A stretch of DNA of 64,000 nt, from assembly GCF_019093865.1 (NCBI RefSeq), contig NZ_JABJXD010000001.1:744001-808000 (forward strand), written 5' to 3'. The position numbers were made by a program, and so were the translations under genes. Numbering within the stretch: the first letter of the stretch is position 1; every line of letters starts with the position of its first letter. The notes under the pieces are model-generated. The model was not told the origin of the DNA, ran no database searches, and was given only the letters and a program-made list of their open reading frames with translations. The DNA comes from Lentibacillus saliphilus. GTDB lineage: Bacteria > Bacillota > Bacilli > Bacillales > Amphibacillaceae. Positions 1-8,979 of the stretch are shown piece by piece.

Positions 1-443
1 AATATAGAAGCAACCGCTCCTTCAGCACCAAACGCTATAAAATCTCGAATTTTTGAGTATCCAGCTTCTTCGGTTTCGGCCAACCACTTGGCAAACACGA
101 GACTCAACTGACCGTTTTCTTTTAAAACTTCATCAAACTGCTCTTTTTTCAGAACAAGTAACGTACTGTTCTCTAAGGCACAGGCTGAATTATAATACAT
201 TTCGCCACTTAATAGGCCAAGTTCACCAAAAACGTCACGTGCACCTCTTGTACACATCGTAATCGTTCGATCTGGCGCGACTTGTTTATAAATGCGGATA
301 CGCCCGCTCTTAATTATATATAGGTTATGTACAGGATCTCCTTCTTGGTAAACACATTCTCCCCCTTTTACCGTTTTAGACGTACTTAAATTCAGTAATT
401 GGGCATAATCAGATAACGACAATCGATCTAACAAGCGTTCCAT
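1..443 (-). CDS. Crp/Fnr family transcriptional regulator (C-terminus cut by window edge)
   Basis: Only the first 147 codons are in the window. They form the cyclic-nucleotide-binding-type beta barrel (about residues 10-110) with FGELGLLSG at 72-80, the usual phosphate-cassette position, then the start of the long dimerisation helix (about 111-145). The helix-turn-helix should lie beyond the left edge. The Arg-x-Ala pair that binds cAMP in E. coli CRP is not obvious (MYYNSA follows the cassette), so the ligand may not be cAMP. No Cys cluster is visible in this part. The ATG is preceded by GGGAGGCGGAAAGG. The gene is divergent from the D-amino acid transaminase gene, 157 bp away. Confidence 0.85.
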   Translation of the reverse strand, partial: MERLLDRLSLSDYAQLLNLSTSKTVKGGECVYQEGDPVHNLYIIKSGRIRIYKQVAPDRTITMCTRGARDVFGELGLLSGEMYYNSACALENSTLLVLKKEQFDEVLKENGQLSLVFAKWLAETEEAGYSKIRDFIAFGAEGAVASI

Positions 444-600
444 CCTTTCCGCCTCCCTGTAGAATATGAGAGCATTATATCATAACTGTACTATAATAGT
501 CTGTGAAGTTTATCACAAAGATAGTACAATTAAGCTATTATTCTTTACACATGATTAAAAATGTAATTTAATATAGTCTAATATGCTAAGGAGGCTGAAC

Positions 601-1479
601 ATGTCTATTTACCCAATTATTTTGTCGCAAACCACATTTACACATAAGGACAACCTCACGTACCCTTTTGAAGAACGTGGTTTGCAATTTGGTGATGGTA
701 TTTATGAAGTCGTTCGTATTTATAACGGACAATATGATTTATTTGAAGAGCATTTAAATAGACTCTTCCGATCAGCTGAAGCGATTCAGCTTGAGCTCCC
801 ATTTACGAAAGAGCAACTCGCACAATTACTTATGGAGCTCCTTAAGAAAAATGACATGACAGCCGATGGTATTATCTATTTGCAAGCTACACGTGGCTCT
901 GCACCACGGAATCATGTATTTCCAAAGGAAGCCTCCACAAATGTATATGCTTATGTGCGTGATTTACCGCGCAATGAGACAAATCAAGCAAATGGCGTCT
1001 GCACAATAACTCAGCCGGATGAACGCTGGCGCAATTGCTATATTAAAAGTTTAAATTTGCTTCCTAACGTTCTCGCAAAACAAGCCGCCACAGAAAAAGG
1101 GTGCTACGAAGCGATTTTGCATCTTGATGGTGAGGTAACAGAATGTGCTTCATCTAATGTGTACATGATTAAATCCGGCAAAATATACACATACCCTGCG
1201 ACAAATCGCATTTTAAAAGGGTGTGTTCGAATTCGTGTGCATAATTATGCGGATGAGATAGGTGTACCATTCATTGAAGAAAGCTTTTCAACCGAAGCAA
1301 TTGCTTCAGCTGATGAGCTGTTCTTATCAAGTACAACATCGGAAATATTACCAATTACGAAAGTGGATGATACGGTCATTGCCAATGGTCGCCCTGGTCC
1401 AATTACGAGACAGCTCCAGAAGCGATTTGAACAACAAATTGAACAGTACAGATCGTGTACAACTGAATACACGAAATGA
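601..1479 (+). CDS. dat: D-amino acid (D-alanine) transaminase
   Basis: PLP fold-type IV aminotransferase of 292 residues. It would make D-glutamate and D-alanine for peptidoglycan by transamination with 2-oxoglutarate in the cytosol. The N-terminus has the family pattern EERGLQFGDGIYEVVR. The catalytic lysine is in IKSLNLLPN (about residue 149), and ECASSNVYMI follows, where the cofactor phosphate is bound. An in-frame ATG lies 18 bp upstream, but the AAGGAGG at 588-594 is placed for the ATG at 601, so 601 is chosen. The gene is monocistronic and ends in a strong terminator. The IKSLNLL motif favours D-alanine transaminase over branched-chain aminotransferase. Confidence 0.93.
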   Translation: MSIYPIILSQTTFTHKDNLTYPFEERGLQFGDGIYEVVRIYNGQYDLFEEHLNRLFRSAEAIQLELPFTKEQLAQLLMELLKKNDMTADGIIYLQATRGSAPRNHVFPKEASTNVYAYVRDLPRNETNQANGVCTITQPDERWRNCYIKSLNLLPNVLAKQAATEKGCYEAILHLDGEVTECASSNVYMIKSGKIYTYPATNRILKGCVRIRVHNYADEIGVPFIEESFSTEAIASADELFLSSTTSEILPITKVDDTVIANGRPGPITRQLQKRFEQQIEQYRSCTTEYTK

Positions 1480-1496
1480 CTTGAACACGTAGACAC

Positions 1497-1528
1497 CCGG
1501 ATGCATAGGATTGCATCCGGTTTTTTTA
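1497..1528 (+). terminator. Rho-independent terminator after dat
   Basis: A 9-bp perfect stem CCGGATGCA / TGCATCCGG with a short loop is followed by seven T residues. Confidence 0.9.
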
Positions 1529-1647
1529 CCATATCAATAAAATTTGTTAAATTTAAAAATGCTCAAATCAATCATTGATTCGTTACCCGAAATAGTTTAG
1601 AATAAAGAAAACTTCATCAAATCTGATTTAATATGGGAGGAATTTGA

Positions 1648-3654
1648 ATGACCGTACAGAAACAGCGAGCAATTAAAGCCGATGACTTTAAAGAACTGGC
1701 GATATTTAGTGATCCACAAGTATCACCAGATGGTAATGGTTATACATTCATCTCCACGACTGCAACGGACAAGGACACATATGAATCACACATCTTTTAC
1801 CAGGATCTACATAAAAACGAGCCTAAACAATGGACATTCACCAAGGGCAAACAAAGCCATCAACGATTTTCACCGGACGGAAACTACATCGTTTTCCAAT
1901 CTACTCGAAGCGGTGTACCTCAGTTATGGCTATTACCGGTTGATGGTGGTGAAGCTAGACAGTTAACGACTTTCAAAAATGGAGCAACTGGCCCAGAATG
2001 GTCTAAAGACGGCCAATCAATTATCTTCACGGCCATGCTTGATGCGGACGACGATGTCCAAAATCAAAAGGAACTGTCAAAAGAAGAAAGACAACAGGAA
2101 CAAGAAGAACTGAAGAAAAAGCCACTCATCGTCGACAGACTGAAATACAAGTCAGACGGAAGGGGATTTCATGATCGAAAACGCAGTCACATTATTTTAT
2201 ATGATGTAAAAAACGAATCCTTCACACAGCTCACGTCAGGTGATGCGGATCATTTTGTCCAAGACATATCTCCAGATGGCAAGACAATTGTATTTGCTGC
2301 GAACTTAAATGATGATGCCGATCGTGAACTGTTTCTCGATCTATATACTCTAGATATCGCATCGAAACATATTGAAAAATTGACAAACGGAAAAGGCAGT
2401 TTCGCTGGAGCTGTATTTTCACCTTGTGGCTCAAAATTGGCTTGTCTCGGTCATGAACAGCAATATAAAGGCGCAACTTTAAATGATCTTTATGTATTCG
2501 ATTTAAAAAGTGGAGATCATACATGCCTCAGTTCAGATTGGGATTTTCAAATCGGTGATGCCATGATTGGGGATACACGTCTTGGCGAGTCAGATACAGG
2601 TCCTGTCTGGTCTCTTGACGGTGAACGACTTTACTTTATTGGTACGGATCAAGGTGCAACAGGACTTTATGAGGTGTCCATGGACGGTGCGTTGAAAACG
2701 ATTTATACGCGGAACAACCACGTCTTTGGTTTTTCATATCATCCAGCAGCACATACATTTATCATTGGCATCAGTACGCCGACAGATCCAGGCAATTTTT
2801 ATAAACTAGATGGAGACGGACATTTTGAACAAATAACGATGGCGAATGCAGAATTTCTAGCCGACGTACACCTTGCTGAACCAGAGGAACTGACGGTAAC
2901 GGCTGAGGATGGCTGGACAATTCAAGGGTGGCTATTGAAGCCTTATGGATTTGAAGAAGGCAAAAAATATCCATTTGTCCTGGAAGTTCACGGCGGTCCA
3001 CACGCGATGTACGGGCAAACATTTTTCCATGAAATGCAGCTTCTTGCAGCCAAGGGCTATGTCGTCTTGTATACAAACCCACGTGGTAGTCACGGATACG
3101 GACAAGCCTTTGTTGACGCGTGCCGCACCGACTATGGTGGAAAAGACTATACGGACCTCATGAGCGCAGTCGATTACGTCTTAGAGACATACAGCTTTAT
3201 CGATGAAAATCGTCTCGGTGTCACTGGTGGCAGCTACGGTGGCTTTATGACGAATTGGATCGTCGGTCATACAAATCGCTTTAAAGCAGCCGTCACCCAG
3301 CGTTCAATCAGTAATTGGCTTAGCTTCTATGGCGTCAGTGATATCGGGTTCTTCTTCACAGAATGGGAGCATGGGCTCAATCTGCTTGACGATCCAGCCA
3401 AGCTATGGGATATTTCGCCATTAAAATATGCCGGCAACGTTGAGACACCTTTGTTAATTTTGCATGGCGAGCTTGATTTCCGTTGTCCGATTGAACAAGG
3501 TGAGCAATTGTTCATCACACTGAAGCATCTTGGAAAAGACGTCGAATTCGTACGCTTCCCTGGTGCCAACCATGAATTAAGCAGAAGTGGTGACCCAGAC
3601 ATGCGTATTGAGCGCTTGAACCACATTTGCCGCTGGTTCGACCACTATTTATAA
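1648..3654 (+). CDS. S9 family prolyl oligopeptidase-like serine peptidase
   Basis: A 668-residue cytosolic peptidase of the acylaminoacyl-peptidase/YuxL type. The N-terminal two thirds (about 15-400) is a TolB/WD-like beta propeller with repeats such as FSPDGNYIVF and ISPDGKTIVF. The C-terminal alpha/beta hydrolase domain (about 420-668) carries a full triad: Ser529 in GGSYGG, Asp610 in HGELDFR and His642 in GANHE. The propeller normally restricts substrates to short or N-acylated peptides. There is no signal peptide. A charged segment rich in E, K and Q (about 140-165) interrupts the propeller. The ATG follows GGGAGGAATTTGA. It is monocistronic. Confidence 0.93.
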   Translation: MTVQKQRAIKADDFKELAIFSDPQVSPDGNGYTFISTTATDKDTYESHIFYQDLHKNEPKQWTFTKGKQSHQRFSPDGNYIVFQSTRSGVPQLWLLPVDGGEARQLTTFKNGATGPEWSKDGQSIIFTAMLDADDDVQNQKELSKEERQQEQEELKKKPLIVDRLKYKSDGRGFHDRKRSHIILYDVKNESFTQLTSGDADHFVQDISPDGKTIVFAANLNDDADRELFLDLYTLDIASKHIEKLTNGKGSFAGAVFSPCGSKLACLGHEQQYKGATLNDLYVFDLKSGDHTCLSSDWDFQIGDAMIGDTRLGESDTGPVWSLDGERLYFIGTDQGATGLYEVSMDGALKTIYTRNNHVFGFSYHPAAHTFIIGISTPTDPGNFYKLDGDGHFEQITMANAEFLADVHLAEPEELTVTAEDGWTIQGWLLKPYGFEEGKKYPFVLEVHGGPHAMYGQTFFHEMQLLAAKGYVVLYTNPRGSHGYGQAFVDACRTDYGGKDYTDLMSAVDYVLETYSFIDENRLGVTGGSYGGFMTNWIVGHTNRFKAAVTQRSISNWLSFYGVSDIGFFFTEWEHGLNLLDDPAKLWDISPLKYAGNVETPLLILHGELDFRCPIEQGEQLFITLKHLGKDVEFVRFPGANHELSRSGDPDMRIERLNHICRWFDHYL

Positions 3655-3690
3655 GATCATGTATGAATTGATATGATCCAACAAGGAAAA

Positions 3691-3726
3691 GGAAGTAACC
3701 GCATTCTTTCGGTTACTTCCTTCTTA
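3691..3726 (+). terminator. Terminator after the S9 peptidase gene
   Basis: An 11-bp perfect stem GGAAGTAACCG / CGGTTACTTCC is followed by a T-rich stretch that is not a perfect run. Confidence 0.7.
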
Positions 3727-3757
3727 CATTTAATCCATGACAGCAGCATAACCTATA

Positions 3758-3932
3758 ACACATGCAGCGCCACAAACGCATATATCGTCAAATCGCCGTA
3801 TATCACAAGGTTAAACCGCATAAACGCCACATACGCCGTATATATTTCGTCTTTGCCTCATATCACCAAAACACAACGCATATCACACGTTTCAGCCGTA
3901 TATATCGTAAAACTAACGCATATCTAGAACGA
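3758..3932. repeat. 20-bp-periodic repeat array 1 (CCGTATAT core)
   Basis: A (C)CGYATAT-like core recurs exactly every 20 bp, with the core boundary at 3780, 3800, 3820, 3840, 3860, 3880, 3900 and 3920; a weaker unit may sit at 3760. Sequence between cores is mostly unconserved. The array lies between the ends of two convergent genes. Read on the minus strand the core is ATATRCGG, the same as in arrays 2 and 3. Short ORFs crossing it are by-products of the repeat. Confidence 0.85.
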
Positions 3933-4015
3933 ACTGCCTCTTCGAAATGGTCACCAGTCATTTTAACGACACTTTCGGACATCGCATGCGCTGCATCACA
4001 TCATCCCAAAACGCC

Positions 4016-4975
4016 TCATTGTACATATTGTGCCAAAAAACCATTCAATCGTTCAAGATACGCATCACGATCAATGATAAACGACTCTCCATGGTTTGCA
4101 CCGTCCACTGTTAAAATGTCCGCTTCACTTTTCGTATGGTTATAGAGATTCTGAGCCATATCTGTTGGCACAAATGTATCTGCATTGCCAGCAATATACA
4201 AAATCGGAACGTCCGCTTTTTCAACTTGCTCCAGTGCTGATGCTTCTTTAAATGTATAGCCTGCCCGCGCCTTAGCAACAAAACTCGTACTATCTAAAAT
4301 CGGAAAAGCTGGCAAATGGAACATGCGCTTCATTTGATAGGCAAATAAATCATACACACTTTCATACGGACTATCTGCAACAATCGCTTTGACCTGATCA
4401 GGAACATCCTCTCCACTCGCCATCAGAACGGTGGCAGCCCCCATTGACAGCCCATGCCATACGACTTCCGTATTGGGTCCTAGTCGTTCTACCAGCTGGT
4501 TCGTCCACGCAATTAAATCAAGTCGATCATGCCAGCCAAAGCCATAGTAATCGCCTTCGCTGTCACCATGACCTCGAGCATCAGCCATAAATATATGATA
4601 GCCAAGTGTTTCATAATAATATTTACCATATAGCCCCATCTGTTTGCCATGGCCTAAATAGCCATGGCTCAAAATGACGACTTTATCTGTCGGTTCATCT
4701 GCTCGTGAAAAATATCCCCGAAGATCAAGCCCGTCAAAGGATTCTAACGTCATCGTTTCAAAGGCTTGCTCGTTTACCCAATCCCGCCAGTCACCTCGTG
4801 TAAATTCAGCCATCGCTTCGGCGGATACTTCAAGATCCTTATTCCCTTGAAGAAAATCCTTCGTCTCTTCACGCTTAATTGCCAAGTTATAGAAAAACAA
4901 ACTAGCACCAACATCTATTATAAGTAAGGTCATTACCGATAACGTCACAAGCTTTAACCACTTTTTCTTTTTCAT
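4016..4975 (-). CDS. Membrane-anchored alpha/beta hydrolase (YqkD-like)
   Basis: A 319-residue serine hydrolase with one N-terminal membrane anchor (about 6-26) after a lysine-rich start, so the catalytic domain probably faces outward. The hydrolase domain has the oxyanion-side motif VVILSHGYLGHG, the nucleophile elbow HGLSMGAA, an acidic residue in IAGNADTFVP and a histidine in DGANHGES. Bacillus YqkD-type proteins look like this; the substrate is unknown. A GTG 15 bp upstream is in frame, but the G-rich ribosome-binding site lies between the two, so the ATG at 4975 is preferred. Two inverted 20-bp repeat arrays flank the gene. Confidence 0.85.
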   Translation of the reverse strand: MKKKKWLKLVTLSVMTLLIIDVGASLFFYNLAIKREETKDFLQGNKDLEVSAEAMAEFTRGDWRDWVNEQAFETMTLESFDGLDLRGYFSRADEPTDKVVILSHGYLGHGKQMGLYGKYYYETLGYHIFMADARGHGDSEGDYYGFGWHDRLDLIAWTNQLVERLGPNTEVVWHGLSMGAATVLMASGEDVPDQVKAIVADSPYESVYDLFAYQMKRMFHLPAFPILDSTSFVAKARAGYTFKEASALEQVEKADVPILYIAGNADTFVPTDMAQNLYNHTKSEADILTVDGANHGESFIIDRDAYLERLNGFLAQYVQ

Positions 4976-5185
4976 CACGGCTCCCCCCACCTCAGTTACG
5001 TATGTCCATTATAATATGAAACTGGCATTCTATGGGGAGGTTTGAGCAATTTGGTCATGGTACATGTTGCTAACTTCATATCGTTATGCTAAGGAGCCCT
5101 TTCTGCACAGGAAAAGTCATGACCATCTATTAAATATGACGTTTTTCCATTAAATGAATACATTTTTTCGTAAGGTGCTATTGGA

Positions 5186-5342
5186 ACGTATACGGCTGTT
5201 ATTGTGTTTTTGCGGCTAAGCGTGGGGATATGCGGCTTAATAAAGATATATGCGGTGCAAATCCAGTATATGAGGCTAAATTCATATTTATGCGGAGATC
5301 CTCTAATATATACGGCTCTATTAGTTTATTTGCGTTTTCATG
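5186..5342. repeat. 20-bp-periodic repeat array 2 (ATATGCGGC core)
   Basis: The core TATRCGGC recurs exactly every 20 bp: 5191, 5211, 5231, 5251, 5271, 5291, 5311 and 5331. Between cores only a weak purine/T bias is seen. The array lies between two divergent genes and runs opposite to array 1. The remaining intergenic sequence (4976-5185 and 5343-5526) shows no gene; it should hold the two divergent promoters, which I could not place confidently. Confidence 0.87.
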
Positions 5343-5526
5343 ATATCAATACACTAGGAAACTTTTGTTTTCTTGAAAAAAACAGTCACAATCAGCTTTC
5401 CCCTCTACAACGCATTGTCAATATATTCCTATTATACTATACTTGATGCATACAGTAGAGCACAAAGACTAATCGTTAATCGAGACCATTACGAAAATAT
5501 CATCACGTTTTAAAGGAGTGAGCCTA

Positions 5527-6627
5527 ATGACTCATACATATTTTATAACTGGTTTTCCTGGTTTTTTAGCAAGAAGATTGTTAAATCAGTTGATTACAGA
5601 TCACAAATCAATGATCGATCATATATATCTACTCGTTCTGCCTCATCTTGAAAAGAGCGCCACGCATGACATCCATCAATTTTGTAAGCAGAATCATTTA
5701 GACGAGAAAATGGTTACGGTTGTGCCCGGTGATATTACGAAACAAGGCCTTGGGATTGACACACAACTATCCGATCATCTGGCTCAATCCGTTACACATG
5801 TCTTTCATCTCGCTGCAATATACGATTTAGCTGTACCTGAGTCAGTCGCATGGGAAGTTAATGTTAAAGGTACGAGCCATATGAATGACTGGATTCAGCA
5901 GCTATCAAAGCTTAAACGATATATTTATTTCAGTACAGCGTATGTAGCTGGTAAGCGCGAAGGCCGCATTTATGAACATGAGCTTGACTGTGGTCAATCA
6001 TTCAAAAACCATTATGAACAGACAAAATATGAAGCAGAAAAAATGGTCGATCTGCTTAAAGGTGTTGTCCCGACAACCATTATTCGCCCTGGCATTGTAA
6101 AGGGAGATGCGGAGACAGGTCAGACGATTAAATTTGACGGCCTATATTTCATGCTGAACTTTCTTGATAGCATGCGTCATCTACCGATCATTCCGTATCT
6201 TGGAGACGGTGAAGCAGAAGGCAATTTCGTTCCGGCTGACTATGTTATAAAAGCAACGAGCTATTTGGCTATTGCATCTGTTGGAGAGGGAAAAACCTAT
6301 CACCTAACAGACCCGAACCCTTATCGCATGCATGACATTTATCGTATGCTCTGTGCGTTTTACCTTGGCAGAACGCCACGCGGAAAAATCCCACTTCCAC
6401 TAGCCAAAGTGGGTTTGTCGGCTCGTTTCATTAGAAAATGGCTCAAGACAGAGCAGGAGGCCCTTGATTATTTCTCTTTTCAAGCATCATTTGACAGTTC
6501 CGAGGCTGTGAAGGATTTAGCGGATAGTGGTGTCTCATGTCCTGACTTAAAAGAGACACTTCAGCCAATGATCGACTTTTACAGATGTTATAAGGATGAT
6601 TATACGAAGCATATCGATATGACTTAA
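5527..6627 (+). CDS. Extended short-chain dehydrogenase/reductase (NAD-binding, thioester-reductase-like)
   Basis: A 366-residue Rossmann-fold protein. The nucleotide-binding motif near the N-terminus is TGFPGFLARRL, and the active-site pattern YEQTKYEAE supplies the YxxxK pair. STAYVAGKREG and IIRPGIVKGD match the extended-SDR/male-sterility family, which acts on acyl thioesters, nucleotide sugars or steroids; the substrate cannot be told here. It has no membrane segment. A GTG at 5518 is in frame, but AAAGGAG at 5512-5518 is spaced for the ATG at 5527. It appears monocistronic. The next 220 bp hold no convincing gene. Confidence 0.85.
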   Translation: MTHTYFITGFPGFLARRLLNQLITDHKSMIDHIYLLVLPHLEKSATHDIHQFCKQNHLDEKMVTVVPGDITKQGLGIDTQLSDHLAQSVTHVFHLAAIYDLAVPESVAWEVNVKGTSHMNDWIQQLSKLKRYIYFSTAYVAGKREGRIYEHELDCGQSFKNHYEQTKYEAEKMVDLLKGVVPTTIIRPGIVKGDAETGQTIKFDGLYFMLNFLDSMRHLPIIPYLGDGEAEGNFVPADYVIKATSYLAIASVGEGKTYHLTDPNPYRMHDIYRMLCAFYLGRTPRGKIPLPLAKVGLSARFIRKWLKTEQEALDYFSFQASFDSSEAVKDLADSGVSCPDLKETLQPMIDFYRCYKDDYTKHIDMT

Positions 6628-6803
6628 TGAACGTTCTTTGACACGATTTCAAGATTTAGGGCATCTTATTCGTTAACAACAACTTGACCGTTTACTCATC
6701 TCAAATGCCATTTCACTTAAAGATGTATCAATCATTTTCGCATCATAATAATTCAGATCAACGAGAGTACATCAAACCTGCTACAATCTAGAGTTTCTAA
6801 GAA

Positions 6804-6845
6804 AAAGCATCGCTCTTATTTTTATTTAGAGCGATGCTTTCATTT
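6804..6845. terminator. Bidirectional terminator
   Basis: A 13-bp perfect stem AAAGCATCGCTCT / AGAGCGATGCTTT with an A/T-rich loop. It can stop the plus-strand SDR transcript and the minus-strand SinI-like transcript. Confidence 0.85.
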
Positions 6846-6851
6846 ATATTA

Positions 6852-6986
6852 TTACGCATAATCCTTACTTGCTCGTTCCCCATTGTGCAAATCCCTTTTT
6901 TTCTGTCTAATAAACGAACGCACCTGTTGCTTTGTCATGCCTTGTTCTGCCGCTTGCCAAATCAAATCTACCCATTCTAGATCCAT
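6852..6986 (-). CDS. SinI-like antirepressor, small protein
   Basis: A 44-residue protein. It begins MDLEWVDLIWQAAEQG and continues MTKQQVRSFIRQKK, matching the SinI dimerisation pattern (D-x-EWV-L-x-x-A then I/V-R-x-F-L/I). In B. subtilis, SinI binds the repressor SinR through this helical pair and relieves repression of biofilm genes. The start is uncertain: the ATG has only a weak AAGAG upstream. An excellent AAGGGGG lies further up, but it serves an ATG in another frame that yields only a 35-residue peptide. No SinR is in the window. The following stretch to 7247 shows no other gene. Confidence 0.6.
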   Translation of the reverse strand: MDLEWVDLIWQAAEQGMTKQQVRSFIRQKKRDLHNGERASKDYA

Positions 6987-7247
6987 TAATTTCTCTTGAG
7001 ATTTGATAAGACATACCCCCTTGTTTCCATGACTTATTCTTTATACTTTTATAAAAAAAGTTTAACGCATAATGCATTACACCACCATTACATGTCAATA
7101 AAAACAACAAATCGAAGGACTTATCATGTATATAAAGGCCCTTCGAATATCAAATAATCAATAAGTGCTTAGTTAGATCGATCACCATTCGGTTTGTTTG
7201 ATTCGAATTGCATCGCATCAGCGCAGTTGAAATGCTATTACATAAAC

Positions 7248-8750
7248 CTAGCGTTTAGACAAGACTTCACGTCTACTTATGAGTTCTGTTTCATTATGAT
7301 CGAACTTAAGTGCCATATCTAAATAATAAATTGCTCTTGACACATTGCCTTTTGCTTCGTAGTAATCAACAATATAAAGGGACATCGCTAGCCATTCGGA
7401 TTCTAACGAGTGATACCGCTCAAGAAACCACTCTTCATATAGGACAGGAAATGTTTGTGATGATATTTGACCGAGCAAACGTTCATATTCTGCTATCTTT
7501 TCTTCTTGAACATTCAAACTTTGAGCATGATGGATCATATTTATATGATCTAATAAATCACATTGTACCTTTGCATTAATATAAATGTGTTCTCGATCTG
7601 TTCTGAGAAGGCTATCATGGTGTGAGGGGATTGTGAGCAGCTTTTTCAAATGATGTAAGGACACTCTTAGTTGGTTACGTGCTTGCGTCAAGTCACTTTC
7701 CGGCCAAAGTAAATCACATAGTTCATCTCTCGTCGCTGATTGTTTGAAAGCTAAATATACGACGATCTGTTTCGCTTTCCTTTGATTAAAACCAGCAACA
7801 TTTTTTTTACCATTGATGGATACAGAAAAGCCATTCATGATCGAAATGCATACGTCATCAGTGTATAGTGCATCATCTTTAATTATCCGATCTTTAATCT
7901 CTTGGTACATTTCTTCTCTGAATTGTCTGCGGTAACTATTTGGGTATACTTCATCATGCTCTTCTTGAATAAATTCATGTATCCAATCACTCATGAGCTT
8001 TGGCTGATCAACTTGGACCATAAAAGATGCCTTAGGAACTGAGTAGTGCCTTGCATGCGTTGCGAAGTTCAAACTGGCATGACTCAATTCAGGGATGAAC
8101 TTAGGATCTGCTGAGCCGGAGAGAATCAAAATTGGCTTTGAAATAGCTTGTAAATCATTGATCGTTAACTCAAGACTCTTCACAGAAAAAATATCAAAAT
8201 AAACGGATGAATTCACTTTGCTATATGAATCTTTAATCTGTTGTCTTAAATCCTCAGTTGGTCTATAAAATGCTTGATCAACAACGTGATCACCAAGAGG
8301 AAGCATCGTTTCACTATCTCCTACTATTTGTTTTCGTGCCATCACAACTTGATTAGCGAGATTTTTAGGGAAATGAAGGGGAACGCTCATTAATGTAATT
8401 GTCTTCAAGCCTTCCTTATTTTGGGCACCTAAACGGACACCTGGAAAGCCGCCTAGCCCGTGGCCAATAATATGATAAGACGTAATTTCAAGCTCTGACA
8501 GCAACCATTCTAAATCATCACAGAGATCTTGAACTGTCGTTTTTCCACTGCCAGCAGAGCTTTGACCATGTCCCCGTAAATCATAGCGAAATATATGATA
8601 ATGCGGGTGTAGATGTTCAATTGCTTCATCCCAATATTGCATGTCTAGTCCTAAAGCATGAATTAAAATAAGAGTTTCTTTAATGTCGGGTGACGTGGCT
8701 TGGAGATGTTCATAATGAATAAGCACATCATCCCGTTTTATCACAGCCAT
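7248..8750 (-). CDS. Transcriptional activator: inactive alpha/beta hydrolase domain fused to BTAD
   Basis: A 500-residue two-part protein. Residues 1 to about 270 are an alpha/beta hydrolase fold (RYDLRGHGQS near 60, lid, SGSADPKF near 215). The nucleophile elbow reads GHGLGG, so the catalytic Ser is Gly98, and the usual GH near the end is replaced by ASFMVQVDQP (Phe near 243). Both losses make catalysis unlikely. Residues about 290-370 are an OmpR/SARP-type winged helix (NQRKAKQIVVYLAF, LLWPESDLTQARNQLR), and 380-500 is the TPR-like bacterial transcriptional activator domain. Inference: the hydrolase fold has become a ligand sensor. The ATG follows GGGAGGTG. No obvious target operon is adjacent. 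Confidence 0.85.
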   Translation of the reverse strand: MAVIKRDDVLIHYEHLQATSPDIKETLILIHALGLDMQYWDEAIEHLHPHYHIFRYDLRGHGQSSAGSGKTTVQDLCDDLEWLLSELEITSYHIIGHGLGGFPGVRLGAQNKEGLKTITLMSVPLHFPKNLANQVVMARKQIVGDSETMLPLGDHVVDQAFYRPTEDLRQQIKDSYSKVNSSVYFDIFSVKSLELTINDLQAISKPILILSGSADPKFIPELSHASLNFATHARHYSVPKASFMVQVDQPKLMSDWIHEFIQEEHDEVYPNSYRRQFREEMYQEIKDRIIKDDALYTDDVCISIMNGFSVSINGKKNVAGFNQRKAKQIVVYLAFKQSATRDELCDLLWPESDLTQARNQLRVSLHHLKKLLTIPSHHDSLLRTDREHIYINAKVQCDLLDHINMIHHAQSLNVQEEKIAEYERLLGQISSQTFPVLYEEWFLERYHSLESEWLAMSLYIVDYYEAKGNVSRAIYYLDMALKFDHNETELISRREVLSKR

Positions 8751-8979
8751 GTAGATACACCTCCCTATTTAATTTTCAAATATAGTGAATAGGTCACCTA
8801 TTACATAATTCGATTTTAAAGGCCAAAAGTCCTGCCTCTGTCATTTAATAAATTGACATGTAAACTAAAATGCAGAAGGTTGACACACGGTATTTCCAGC
8901 CCCATAAGCAAATGATATCGTCTTCAAAATTTTATATGCTAAACTAGTCGATAGTAGTCATTTTTTAGGGGGGATTGAC

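Noticed and set aside
3673-4145. Short ORFs across array 1 (84 and 127 codons)
   Set aside because: They consist of the repeat core translated in different frames and run into the antisense of the hydrolase gene.
3758-5342. A CRISPR array was considered for the short periodic repeats
   Set aside because: Repeats are too short, the step is 20 bp in total with no room for spacers, and there are no cas genes.
6630-6790. A possible gene fragment on the minus strand (DLNYYDAKMIDTSLSEM followed by a stop after about 28 codons)
   Set aside because: No family recognised, no start and no ribosome-binding site. It could be decayed coding sequence but cannot be supported.
6907-7110. A 67-codon ORF overlapping the SinI-like gene
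   Set aside because: The other frame gives a protein with a clear family pattern, while this one shows none.
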